Assembly (NCBI GenBank): GCA_017644185.1
Contig: JAEPMA010000003.1
Location: 248,001 to 312,000, forward strand
Direction: 5' to 3'
DNA from: Rhodospirillales bacterium
Lineage (GTDB): Bacteria; Pseudomonadota; Alphaproteobacteria; Rhodospirillales; Casp-alpha2
Length of the DNA stretch: 64,000 nt
Part shown: in pieces, positions 54,515 to 62,615 of the stretch
Position numbering within the stretch: position 1 is the stretch's first letter
Layout of the letters: the number at the start of each line of letters is the position of its first letter
Translations under genes and position numbers: made by a program
The notes under the pieces: model-generated
What the model saw: only the letters and a program-made list of their open reading frames with translations
What the model was told of the DNA's origin: nothing
Database searches by the model: none

Positions 54515-55726
54515 ATGGAAAAATCATTCGGCCCGCTTCAGGGCATGAAGGTCGTCGAACTGGCCCACATCATGGCGGGGCCGGTATGCGGCCTGATGCT
54601 CGCCGACTTGGGCGCCGACGTCATCAAGGTTGAGAAGATCCCGGGGGGTGACGATTCGCGCCGTTTTCTGCCCCCCGATATCGACGGCGAGTCGGCCGCT
54701 TACATGATGATGAACCGCAACAAGCGCGGTGTCGCCCTCGACCTCAAGACCGAGAACGGAAAGAAGGTTTTGAGGAAGCTACTCGCCGACGCCGACGTGG
54801 TCACCGAAAACTACCGGCACGACACGATGCAGAAGCTGGGTTTCGGATACGAAGATCTGAAGAAAGACAACCCGGGTCTGATCTACTGTGCGATATCCGG
54901 ATTTGGGCGCACCGGCCCTTATGCGGAACGTGGCGGTTTCGACCTGATCGCACAGGGCATGAGCGGTCTGATGTCGTTCACCGGCGAAGGGCCGGGGCGG
55001 CCGCCCTGCAAAGTCGGCGCGCCTGTCACCGACATCACGGCAGGTATACTCGCCGCGCTTGGTTGCGTGTCGGCTTATGTCCACAAGCTCAAGACCGGGG
55101 AAGGCCAGATCGTCGACACGTCGCTGTTCGAGGCCGGGATCGTTCACACCTATTGGCAGAGCGCGATCGCGCTCGCGACGGGTATCGCGCCCGGCCCGAT
55201 GGGATCTGCGCATCCGCTCAACGGTCCCTACCAGGCGTTCGAAACCAAGGACGGATGGATCACCATCGGCGCCGCCAACCAGCGCAACTGGGAACGATTA
55301 TTGAATGCGATGGAATCGCCCGAGATCGCGGACGATCCGCGGTTCGCCAATAACTCGGAGCGCATGGCCAATCTGAAAGAGCTCGAGAACGTCCTGACGC
55401 CGATCTTCAAGACCCGCACCAAGGACGATTGGTTAGAACGTCTGGAAAAAGCAGGCGTGCCGGCCGGGCCCGTGATGGACGTCTGTGAAATGTTCGAGGA
55501 CCCGCATGCGCAGGCCCGGGACATGATTCCGACCGTTGATCATTCGAAACTGGGGCCGGTCCGAACCCTCGGTCTGCCGATAAAACTTTCGGAGACCCCG
55601 GGTGAAGTCGCGACGGCGGCGCCGCTGTTCGGTCAGCACACGGAAGAGGTGCTTGCGGAATACGGGTTCGGTGAAGACGAGATCGCGGCGTTTGCCGACG
55701 AGGGCGCAGTCGCGACGTCAAGCTGA
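54515..55726 (+). CDS. CaiB/BaiF (class III) CoA-transferase family protein
   Basis: The 403-residue protein shows LQGMKVVELAHIMAGPVCGLMLADLGADVIKVEK, MNRNKRGVALDLK, ISGFGRTGPYAERGGFDLIAQGMSGLMS, and catalytic Asp173 in GAPVTDITAG, then GQIVDTSLFEAGI. Class III enzymes move CoA between carboxylic acids without releasing free acid. It could activate the acid on which the neighbouring crotonase acts. GAGAGG is upstream. Its 3' end overlaps the convergent gene at 55718 by nine bases. Confidence 0.94.
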   Translation: MEKSFGPLQGMKVVELAHIMAGPVCGLMLADLGADVIKVEKIPGGDDSRRFLPPDIDGESAAYMMMNRNKRGVALDLKTENGKKVLRKLLADADVVTENYRHDTMQKLGFGYEDLKKDNPGLIYCAISGFGRTGPYAERGGFDLIAQGMSGLMSFTGEGPGRPPCKVGAPVTDITAGILAALGCVSAYVHKLKTGEGQIVDTSLFEAGIVHTYWQSAIALATGIAPGPMGSAHPLNGPYQAFETKDGWITIGAANQRNWERLLNAMESPEIADDPRFANNSERMANLKELENVLTPIFKTRTKDDWLERLEKAGVPAGPVMDVCEMFEDPHAQARDMIPTVDHSKLGPVRTLGLPIKLSETPGEVATAAPLFGQHTEEVLAEYGFGEDEIAAFADEGAVATSS

Positions 55727-56467
55727 TCGTCGGCCACGTGCCGCGATGATCCGCATCATCTGTTCATTGACGTCGATCTCGGAAATCGACGTTACTTCCA
55801 GGTTCTTGTCATCGAGAACGTGGGTGCTGGTTTCCGGCGCGTGCTGGGCGACGACATCGTCGCGGGCATGAAGCAATGCTTCGACGGTGGGACGAAAAAG
55901 TATCAGCATCCCGTTGATCCACTGATTTACAATGGGTGACGGGTCGTGATGACCGATATGGAAATGGCGCAACAGCCGCGTCACGATGGGCGCGTCGCAC
56001 CAGGCTTCACCGGTGACCCATCTATTGGTCGTGAACAGGCGGGCTGCCTTGCCGTCGAACCCCATCGAAATCGCCACCAGGTGCGCCGGCGGCTCGGTGT
56101 CGGGACTTGCCGGATCGGGGTCCGGGCTCGCATCCTCAGCCACCTCGGCGGGGAACCCCATTTGCCTCAGGAACGTGTGGAAATGCCCGTGCTCTTCACC
56201 CCAGCTATTCCCGCGTACGTCCGGCGGGTGTGAGTGATAGTAGTATTGGGCATGGCTGCCCGGGCAGTAGACGTCGCCGTCGGGATAATGATCCCATTGA
56301 TAGAAATCCCTGTCAGCCTCCAACAGCTCCGCCACCACGTTGCTGCCCGCCTCCAATAAATTGCGCTCGCATTCAAGCACGCTCTGTCCGGCTTCGTACA
56401 TCTCGTCGAGGAGCGATTGAGAGAGGGTTTCCAGGGGCTGGATATCCTCGAGGCCGAGTATGCGCAT
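55718..56467 (-). CDS. Conserved His-rich protein, DUF6969-like
   Basis: The 249-residue protein has no signal or membrane segment. Its middle carries HYPDGDVYCPGSHAQYYYHSHPPDVRGNSWGEEHGHFHTFLR, then HLVAISMGFDGKAARLFTTNRWVTGEAW and LLRHFHIGHHDPSPIVNQWINGMLILFRP. The dense His pattern (YYYHSH, HGHFHTF, FHIGHHDPS) suggests metal binding. I believe it matches the uncharacterised DUF6969 family, but am not certain. ATG 56467 is chosen because it overlaps the protease stop as TGATG, so the two are coupled; GTG 56470 is possible. Confidence 0.72.
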   Translation of the reverse strand: MRILGLEDIQPLETLSQSLLDEMYEAGQSVLECERNLLEAGSNVVAELLEADRDFYQWDHYPDGDVYCPGSHAQYYYHSHPPDVRGNSWGEEHGHFHTFLRQMGFPAEVAEDASPDPDPASPDTEPPAHLVAISMGFDGKAARLFTTNRWVTGEAWCDAPIVTRLLRHFHIGHHDPSPIVNQWINGMLILFRPTVEALLHARDDVVAQHAPETSTHVLDDKNLEVTSISEIDVNEQMMRIIAARGRRSA

Positions 56468-57450
56468 CACGCCCCACCCAACTTGATGGTAAGCCTGCGC
56501 CTCTCCTCGCCGCGAATGGTATCGAGCGTCATCGTCTCGCCTGGCCGCTTCTTGAACATCATCGCTTCGAGGACGGGCATCGAAGACACCGCCGCCCCGT
56601 CGATGTGCGTGATGACGTCGCCCGCTTCCAGCCCGGCCACGAACGCCGGTCCATCAACAACGACACTCTCGACCATCGCGCCACCGCCTGCGTGCGCCAT
56701 CGATGGCGGCAGCGGCCCTGCCTTGAAACCCGCAACACCGCGCACCACGTGACCATGCGCTTTCAGGTCGTTCACGACCCGCATGAGCAAGGGTACGGAC
56801 GTCGCGAAGTTCACCCCTATATCGGCATCGCTTGATTTCGTGAAGATCGCCGCCACCATGCCGACGAGCCTGCCGCTCATATCGACGAGCGCGCCGCCGG
56901 ACCCGCCCGGGTTGACGGCGGCGTCGGTCTGGATGAAGTCCTCGACCGGGTTAAAACCCATGCCGCTGCGTCCGACCGCGGAAACGACACCGCACGTCAC
57001 GCTCAAACCAAGGCCGAACTGATTGCCGATCGCGCAGACGGCTTCCGCCAATCCAGGCGTTGGCGCGGTCTCGAGAATTGGAAGGTCGGCATCGACCTTA
57101 ATCAGGGCGATATCCGTCATCTTATCCCGTCCGATAATCGCCGCTTTAAGGACCCGCCCGTCCTCGGTCATGACATCAATATCGGTGGCGTCCCCAATCA
57201 CATGCACATTGGTCGCGATATACCCGCCCGACATGACCGCGATGCCGGACCCTTGGGGGTCGCGCGGTTTGCCCGTCGCATCCCGGCCACGCGCGGCCAA
57301 CGACCAGTCCGGTTTGATACGGACGACCGAATTCAAGATTTCCTTGTCGAGTGCGTGCGCATTGCCCGCCCACAGAGCGAGCGTTACGCAAAGCACCAAC
57401 GTCAGCCTTCCCACGATCTTCATAAGAAACAGGATGACGCGAAGCCGCAT
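56467..57450 (-). CDS. HtrA/DegP-like exported serine protease with one PDZ domain
   Basis: The product (327 residues from ATG 57450) has a signal peptide ending GNAHA, then a trypsin-like domain with the triad His83 (ATNVHVIG), Asp113 (MTDIALIKV) and Ser184 (NPGGSGGALVD), and a C-terminal PDZ domain from about 235 (DGPAFVAGLEAGDVITHIDG). This is the DegS/DegQ layout, acting in envelope protein quality control. ATG 57423 is an alternative start with a tidier signal; longer frames run into the divergent gene. It is coupled to the downstream His-rich protein. Confidence 0.9.
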   Translation of the reverse strand: MRLRVILFLMKIVGRLTLVLCVTLALWAGNAHALDKEILNSVVRIKPDWSLAARGRDATGKPRDPQGSGIAVMSGGYIATNVHVIGDATDIDVMTEDGRVLKAAIIGRDKMTDIALIKVDADLPILETAPTPGLAEAVCAIGNQFGLGLSVTCGVVSAVGRSGMGFNPVEDFIQTDAAVNPGGSGGALVDMSGRLVGMVAAIFTKSSDADIGVNFATSVPLLMRVVNDLKAHGHVVRGVAGFKAGPLPPSMAHAGGGAMVESVVVDGPAFVAGLEAGDVITHIDGAAVSSMPVLEAMMFKKRPGETMTLDTIRGEERRRLTIKLGGA

Positions 57451-57482
57451 GTCAGTAAACTCAATCCCTGGGGAGAACGAGT

Positions 57483-58523
57483 ATGCTACAAAAATCCGAG
57501 TATGCGGTACCCGCGTTTCCGCGCGCCATGCTGGCGCATGCCCCAACGCCGTTGGTGCCACTCGAAAACACGATGCGCGCGAGCGGGCATAAACATCTGT
57601 TCGTCAAACGTGATGACCTGACGGGGCTCGCCATTGGTGGTAACAAGGCGCGACAGCTCGAATACTATTTCGGTCAAGCGCTTGCCGAAGGCGCGGATAC
57701 GGTACTGATCACCGGCGCCATACAGTCCAATTTTGTCCGCCAATGCGCAGCGGCGGCCCGCAAACTGGGGCTCGCCTGCGAAATCCAGCTAGAGAATCGG
57801 GTCCAGGGCATGCCGGCCGGACAGGAGAAGACGGGGAACATGCTTCTCGACCGGCTTCTTGGTGTGCCGATCCACATGTTCCCCGTCGGCGAGGATGAAA
57901 AGGCCGCGGACGACAATCTGGAGAAGATCGCAGACGATGTGCGGGCGCGGGGCGGCAAGCCTTATGTTATCCACCTGGGCGCCGATTATCCGCCTTTGGG
58001 CGCGCTCGGTTATGTCGATTGCGCGCGCGAGATCATCGAGCAAACGGACGCACTGGGCTTGAGGCTGGGCGCGGTTGTCGTCGCCAGCGGCAGTGCCGCG
58101 TCACACGCGGGCGTGGTCACCGGTTTACGTCACTACGGGTCGGATGCGATGGTTTTCGGAATCTGCGTCCGCCGCACCGCCGACCTGCAACAGCCCCGCG
58201 TCCTGAAACGAAGCCGCGATCTGGCGGGCATGCTGGGAAAAGCGGATCTGGTTCAGGATGCCGACGTGATCACCACCGATGACTATCTTGGGGAGGGTTA
58301 CGGAAAACCGACCGCGGGGACCATGACCGCCATCTCGCGTGGCGCGAAAGAGGAGACCCTATTGCTTGATCCCGTTTATAGCCGCAAAGCCTTCGACGGG
58401 TTTCTGAGTCTTCTTGGGGAAGGTTCGCTTCCTGCCGACAAAGCCTGTGTCTTCATTCACACAGGCGGCACGCCCGGCCTCTTTGCCTATGCACACCTGT
58501 GGGAACCTGCGAGGGTTTTATGA
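57483..58523 (+). CDS. D-cysteine desulfhydrase / ACC deaminase family PLP enzyme
   Basis: The 346-residue fold-II PLP enzyme has APTPLVPLENTMRASG, LFVKRDDLTGLAIGGNKARQLEYYFGQAL with PLP Lys55, TGAIQSNFVRQCAAAARKLGL, and a late IHTGGTPGLFAY. Members include D-cysteine desulfhydrase, L-cysteate sulfo-lyase and ACC deaminase. The residues do not decide among them; no sulfonate transport or sulfite oxidation genes adjoin. Its start lies only about 33 bases from the divergent protease start. The stop overlaps the next gene by four bases. Confidence 0.88.
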   Translation: MLQKSEYAVPAFPRAMLAHAPTPLVPLENTMRASGHKHLFVKRDDLTGLAIGGNKARQLEYYFGQALAEGADTVLITGAIQSNFVRQCAAAARKLGLACEIQLENRVQGMPAGQEKTGNMLLDRLLGVPIHMFPVGEDEKAADDNLEKIADDVRARGGKPYVIHLGADYPPLGALGYVDCAREIIEQTDALGLRLGAVVVASGSAASHAGVVTGLRHYGSDAMVFGICVRRTADLQQPRVLKRSRDLAGMLGKADLVQDADVITTDDYLGEGYGKPTAGTMTAISRGAKEETLLLDPVYSRKAFDGFLSLLGEGSLPADKACVFIHTGGTPGLFAYAHLWEPARVL

Positions 58524-58999
58524 AACTGCCGCGCACCATCCAGCTCGACCCTTCAGACACGAATGTGTTCGCGTTGGCGGCAGCGCCCGGTGAATGGGCC
58601 GTGACGGGGACGTTCGCCTTCGTGGATTCAACGCCTGATCAGATGGACACAAAGACCCAACTCGCGTTCAAATCGGGTTGGTTGGGACTGTCGAGCTTCG
58701 GCTTTTCGACGTTTGTACAAGTCACCGTCGTCCCCGAAGGCGAGGACGAAGCCGCGGCTCGCGCGCTCGCGACACACTTGTTCGAAGTCTACGGCGCACC
58801 CGACATGCTGATGGCAATGACGGCGGCGAAGAGTGAGATTGCCTACGCCGCCTCGTTGTGCGATCAACCGGCAGGCACTCTCCTCGCGATCGAGCGCGAA
58901 ATGACCGAGGAAGGCATCACCGAAAAAATTCGCGTCATGCCGCGTCCCGACGAAGAGGGCGGACACGCGCAGATTTGGACGCTGACCGAGGATTGCTGA
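58520..58999 (+). CDS. DUF6505-like conserved protein
   Basis: The 159-residue soluble protein starts MKLPRTIQLDPSDTNVFALAAAPGEWAVTGTFAF, the form I associate with the uncharacterised DUF6505 family, and includes AFKSGWLGLSSFGFSTFVQVTVV and LATHLFEVYGAPDMLMAMTAAKSEIAYAASLC. It is translationally coupled to the PLP enzyme through an ATGA overlap. The last 65 bases overlap the convergent gene at 58935. Function unknown. Confidence 0.78.
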   Translation: MKLPRTIQLDPSDTNVFALAAAPGEWAVTGTFAFVDSTPDQMDTKTQLAFKSGWLGLSSFGFSTFVQVTVVPEGEDEAAARALATHLFEVYGAPDMLMAMTAAKSEIAYAASLCDQPAGTLLAIEREMTEEGITEKIRVMPRPDEEGGHAQIWTLTEDC

Positions 59000-59390
59000 A
59001 CCGTCGACGGTCCAGGTACCGCCGCAACTGCCAGGGCGTGACGACATGCCAGGCACGAATCCCAAGAACCCGTTTCACCGCTTCGACACACGTGAACGGT
59101 GCGGGCGGCATTGTCTTACACACGGGTGCCCGACGTTGCACGGGAACGGCATCACAACCGCAACCGTTGAACGTTTGGATGATCTCACGCGGTGTCAGTT
59201 CACCCAATGTCGTGACCTCGGTGCCGTTCGAAAGCGGGTCTATTAAATGCCAACTGCCTCCAGACTGGGTGGCGACGAGGCAATGGCGATAACCCGGTTT
59301 TAATCCGCGTAGATATGGAAGCGCCGACGGTCCGAAAATGACGATCGCCAGGGACTGTCCACGCGGGCGAATAAACGATGGTCGGCTCAT
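58935..59390 (-). CDS. Small protein of unknown function with peptidase-like His and Cys positions
   Basis: The 151-residue protein begins MSRPSFIRPRGQSLAIVIFG. Residues 33-55 (PGYRHCLVATQSGGSWHLIDPLS) carry His36 and Asp51, and APFTCVEAVKRVLGI (97-111) carries Cys101. A His before a Cys at the start of a helix recalls circularly permuted NlpC/P60-like cysteine peptidases, but this is only a pattern resemblance. The C-terminus is basic. The start overlaps the partner gene stop by four bases (ATGA), and the 3' end overlaps the convergent gene by 65 bases. Confidence 0.7.
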   Translation of the reverse strand: MSRPSFIRPRGQSLAIVIFGPSALPYLRGLKPGYRHCLVATQSGGSWHLIDPLSNGTEVTTLGELTPREIIQTFNGCGCDAVPVQRRAPVCKTMPPAPFTCVEAVKRVLGIRAWHVVTPWQLRRYLDRRRFSNPRSASKSARVRPLRRDAA

Positions 59391-59758
59391 TCGACGATCC
59401 CCCGAGCAAACAAAACTGGTTCCAGAATGTCGAACGCATCGAGCCAAATGACCCAGTCGACCGCTTCGTCGTCGACGTCCGGAAAGGGTGGCCGGTCGAG
59501 AAACCCGTATTCGCCCATCACTTCCAGATGCAGCTCCGATAGTTCATGCGCCCGGTGCAATTGGGATACGATGGTGTAGACGTCATCCGGCAGACAGGGC
59601 CTGTCGAACACGGCGGCGTTCTGCGCCGCTTTCGCCTTTTCCGCACGCGCTTTTTCGGTGCGCATGAACCAGAACCATGCCTCCTCTGCGCTCGTGAAAA
59701 GGACGACCGGCCGCGCAACATTGATTGATACCGGACGATTAAGGTGGGCTGGATGCAT
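59387..59758 (-). CDS. Small conserved-looking alphaproteobacterial protein, partner of the gene at 58935
   Basis: From ATG 59758, preceded by AGAGGAAGAG, the product is 123 residues. Notable parts are FTSAEEAWFWFMRTEKARAEKAKA (27-50), RPCLPDDVYTIVSQLHRAHELSELHLEVMGEYG (57-89) and AFDILEPVLFARGIVE at the end. I recall similarly built proteins from other alphaproteobacteria with no assigned role. It has no signal or membrane segment. The upstream region is strikingly AT-rich (59840-59880), so the pair probably has its own promoter there. Confidence 0.72.
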   Translation of the reverse strand: MHPAHLNRPVSINVARPVVLFTSAEEAWFWFMRTEKARAEKAKAAQNAAVFDRPCLPDDVYTIVSQLHRAHELSELHLEVMGEYGFLDRPPFPDVDDEAVDWVIWLDAFDILEPVLFARGIVE

Positions 59759-59899
59759 TAGTCTCTTCCTCTCTTTTCTGGATGGTTTATGGGGTTGGTT
59801 TGTTGGATTTCCGCACATGAACGCGTCGAAACGGGTCACCGTTTTTAAATATATATTACTTTATAATACTACCTATGCGTGCTTATTGGACAATTCCGC

Positions 59900-59925
59900 A
59901 CGTTTTGACTCTCCCGGTCAAACGT
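59900..59925 (+). promoter_or_regulatory. Inverted repeat before the branched-chain aminotransferase
   Basis: ACGTTTTGAC (59900-59909) and GTCAAACGT (59917-59925) form near-perfect arms (one bulged T) around TCTCCCG. The repeat ends 28 bases before the ATG at 59954 and is followed by TATAAA. It looks like an operator overlapping the promoter of that gene. The interval 59759-59953 is otherwise AT-rich non-coding DNA, with a TATAAT at 59862. Confidence 0.55.
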
Positions 59926-59953
59926 ATAAAACAGAACCGAGGGAGGCCTTTGC

Positions 59954-60811
59954 ATGGCTCACAACGCACCTGGCACGGTCTGGACGTACGCAGATGAAGC
60001 GTGGCACGACGGCGATAAGGGTGTGTTGGCACCCCGGCACCAGGCATTCTGGTTGGCATCCACCGTGTTCGACGGGGCAAGATACATGTCGGGCCGTGTC
60101 CCCGACCTGGAAAAGCATGCCGCACGATTGATGAATTCCGCGCGCGTCCTCGGACTGAAACCGACAAAAACGGTCGAGGAGATCGAAAAGCTAGCGTGGG
60201 AAGGCATCGCCAAATTCGACAAGGACGCCGATCTTTATATCTGCCCGATCTATTATGCCGAAGAGGGTGCGGTGGTTTTACCGGACCCGGAGAGCACGCG
60301 TTTCGCCATGGTGGTTCGTGAAGCGCCAATGCCGCCGTTCGAAGGGTTCAGCGCCTGTCTTTCGAGCTTCCGCCGTCCGGCCCGCGACATGGCGCCGACG
60401 GAAGCCAAGGCTTCATGCCTTTATCCCAACGTTGCCCGCACTGTCGGCGAAGCGCAGGAAAAAGGGTTCGATGTCGGCGTCGTTTTAGACCCGAGCGGCA
60501 ACGTTGCCGAGTTTTCGTATGCGAACCTGTTCATGGTGAAAGATAGTGTCGTCACCACGCCCGCGATCAACGGCACGTTCCTAAACGGCATCACGCGCCA
60601 GCGCGTCATCCAGCTGCTGCGCGACGACGGCTACGAGATTGTCGAGCGTGCCGTCGATTTCAAGGAGCTGCTGAATGCGGACGAGCTATTCGCCACGGGC
60701 AACTACGCCAAGGTGAAACCTTGCACGAGACTCGAAGACCGGGAGTATCAGCCGGGTCCCGTCGCCACCCGCGCCCGGGAGCTTTATTTCGATTTCGCGA
60801 AAACCGCTTGA
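59954..60811 (+). CDS. Branched-chain amino acid aminotransferase (class IV)
   Basis: The 285-residue PLP enzyme has HQAFWLASTVFDGARYMSGRVPDLEKHAARL near the N-terminus, PLP Lys152 in TEAKASCLYPNVARTVGEAQ, LDPSGNVAEFSYANLFMVKD, and the cofactor motif LNGITRQRVIQLL, then ELFATGNYAKVKP. It would interconvert Leu, Ile and Val with their oxoacids; related class IV enzymes act on other amino acids, so specificity is not absolutely fixed. GAGGGAGG precedes the ATG. Confidence 0.9.
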   Translation: MAHNAPGTVWTYADEAWHDGDKGVLAPRHQAFWLASTVFDGARYMSGRVPDLEKHAARLMNSARVLGLKPTKTVEEIEKLAWEGIAKFDKDADLYICPIYYAEEGAVVLPDPESTRFAMVVREAPMPPFEGFSACLSSFRRPARDMAPTEAKASCLYPNVARTVGEAQEKGFDVGVVLDPSGNVAEFSYANLFMVKDSVVTTPAINGTFLNGITRQRVIQLLRDDGYEIVERAVDFKELLNADELFATGNYAKVKPCTRLEDREYQPGPVATRARELYFDFAKTA

Positions 60812-60814
60812 GTG

Positions 60815-61741
60815 TCAGCCTAAAAGCGCACCCAGGAAAATCATCAGGCCGACGTCCCGGTTCGATTTGAACCGCGCCAGGCAGTTTCTTGGCGCGTCGA
60901 TGTCAAGCGTCCCCACCTGCCAAGCGAACTGCACCGCCGCCGCCGCCAGCATGACGAAATAAAACCACCCCATGCCCGCCGCATCGCCGGCGAACGCCAT
61001 GAGGATGACGGTCAGCATATAAAATAGCGCCACGAACGGTTTGGTGTTGCGCCCGAGCTTGATCGAAGCTGACTTCACCCCGACCATCATGTCGTCTTCC
61101 TTGTCCTGATGGCCGTAAACGGTGTCATAACCGAGGGTCCAGAAGAACCCGGCGACATACATCAGGACCGCCGGCCATCCAACACTCCCCTCAACCGCCG
61201 CCCACGCGAGCAATGCCCCCCAGTTGAAGGTGATCCCCAAAAACGCCTGCGGCCAATAAGTGATGCGCTTCATCAACGGATAGACGGCGACGAGACCGAG
61301 CGAGGCGACGCCCATCGTGATCGCGGTCGTGTTGAATTGCAAAAGCACGCCAAGCCCGATCAGCAACAAACACCCCAGGAAGATCAGCGCCTGCTTGACG
61401 CTCACCTCGCCAAACGCGATTGGCCGGTTCGCCGTTCGCGCAACCTTGCCGTCGATATCACGGTCCCAGAGGTCGTTGACCACACAACCCGCCCCCCGCA
61501 TCACGAACGCACCTATGGCGAAAAGCGCAATATAAGTGGGGTCGGGACGGGTATTGAAAACTGTGCTGCTCGCCATCGTCACCGACCAGAGGCAGGGCAG
61601 GAGCAGAAGCCATGTACCGATAGGCCGGTCGGCGCGGATCAGGCGCATGTAGGGCCGGGCCTGGCGGGGCGCCAGCCGGATCATCCAGGATTCCCCCTGG
61701 ATATCGCTCGCACTCTGATACGTCGCGCCGGAATGTGACAT
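60815..61741 (-). CDS. ubiA: 4-hydroxybenzoate polyprenyltransferase
   Basis: The 308-residue membrane enzyme has about eight helices and both Asp-rich motifs: NDLWDRDIDGKVARTANRP and GYDTVYGHQDKEDDMMVGVKS, which bind prenyl diphosphate through Mg. RLIRADRPIGTWLLLLPCLWS at the start is typical of UbiA. It attaches the polyprenyl tail in ubiquinone synthesis. It is divergent from rsmE. Confidence 0.96.
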   Translation of the reverse strand: MSHSGATYQSASDIQGESWMIRLAPRQARPYMRLIRADRPIGTWLLLLPCLWSVTMASSTVFNTRPDPTYIALFAIGAFVMRGAGCVVNDLWDRDIDGKVARTANRPIAFGEVSVKQALIFLGCLLLIGLGVLLQFNTTAITMGVASLGLVAVYPLMKRITYWPQAFLGITFNWGALLAWAAVEGSVGWPAVLMYVAGFFWTLGYDTVYGHQDKEDDMMVGVKSASIKLGRNTKPFVALFYMLTVILMAFAGDAAGMGWFYFVMLAAAAVQFAWQVGTLDIDAPRNCLARFKSNRDVGLMIFLGALLG

Positions 61742-61849
61742 CCGGCGTTTATAACTGACGCATGGGTTAAGGTGAAAGTCCCGATCGGCAACTTAACTGC
61801 AGTTTACGGCGCCTCGCCCCCGAACGATAATCCCGTTTGGGAGAATAAT

Positions 61850-62584
61850 ATGGCCGAGAAACCATCCATCCGGCTCTATGTTGACGCACCACTTGAAGCA
61901 GGCGCTGCGGTAGCGCTTGAGCGCGGGCAGAGTCATTACCTGTTGAACGTCATGCGCCAAAACGTCGGCGCGCCTGTTTCTTTGTTCAACGGGCGGGAAG
62001 GCGAATGGGCAGGCGAGATCGCCGCCGCAGACAAGAAGGCTGTTGTCGTCTCTGTCGTCAGCCGGTTGCGTGAGCAGGATCCGGCACCCGATGTCTGGTT
62101 GCTGTTCGCCCCCTTGAAGAAAGACCGCACCGACTTCCTGATCGAAAAGGCGACGGAGTTGGGTGTGTCAAAGCTGATCCCCGTGACAACGCAATTCACG
62201 CAATCGTCCCGCCTGAATACCGATCGTGCCCGCGCGACCGCGATCGAGGCCGCCGAGCAATCGCGCCGTTTGACGGTTCCAGAAATCGAAGAACCTTCGT
62301 CGTTGGAACGCGTCTTCGCCGACTGGCCTGACGACCGACGCCTGGTCTACCTGGATGAAACCGGCAGCGGCGCGCCGCTCGCTCAGGTGCTTGCCGGCAG
62401 CGATGACGCTCTCGCATTCTTGATCGGCCCCGAAGGCGGGTTCGCCCCGAGTGAGCTTGACGTGCTCCGCAAACTGACCTTTTCTGTCGCCGCCGATTTG
62501 GGGCCGCGTATCCTACGCGCCGAAACGGCGGCCGCCGCAGCGCTTGCAATTCGCCAGTCCGTTGCCGATTTGAAACCGAATTGA
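61850..62584 (+). CDS. rsmE: 16S rRNA (uracil-1498-N3)-methyltransferase
   Basis: From ATG 61850 (GGGAG upstream) the product is 244 residues. It has the N-terminal PUA-like region (IRLYVDAPLEAGAAVALERGQSHYLLNVMR) and the SPOUT knot with KKDRTDFLIEKATELGVSKLIPV, SRRLTVPEIEEP, AFLIGPEGGFAPSELDVL and LGPRILRAETAA, the family signatures. It methylates U1498 of 16S rRNA. A longer frame from 61772 has no homology at its start. The gene precedes gshA by 31 bases. Confidence 0.97.
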   Translation: MAEKPSIRLYVDAPLEAGAAVALERGQSHYLLNVMRQNVGAPVSLFNGREGEWAGEIAAADKKAVVVSVVSRLREQDPAPDVWLLFAPLKKDRTDFLIEKATELGVSKLIPVTTQFTQSSRLNTDRARATAIEAAEQSRRLTVPEIEEPSSLERVFADWPDDRRLVYLDETGSGAPLAQVLAGSDDALAFLIGPEGGFAPSELDVLRKLTFSVAADLGPRILRAETAAAAALAIRQSVADLKPN

Positions 62585-62615
62585 CCCCAAATCCTGACCC
62601 CTCTCGGAGAATCTC

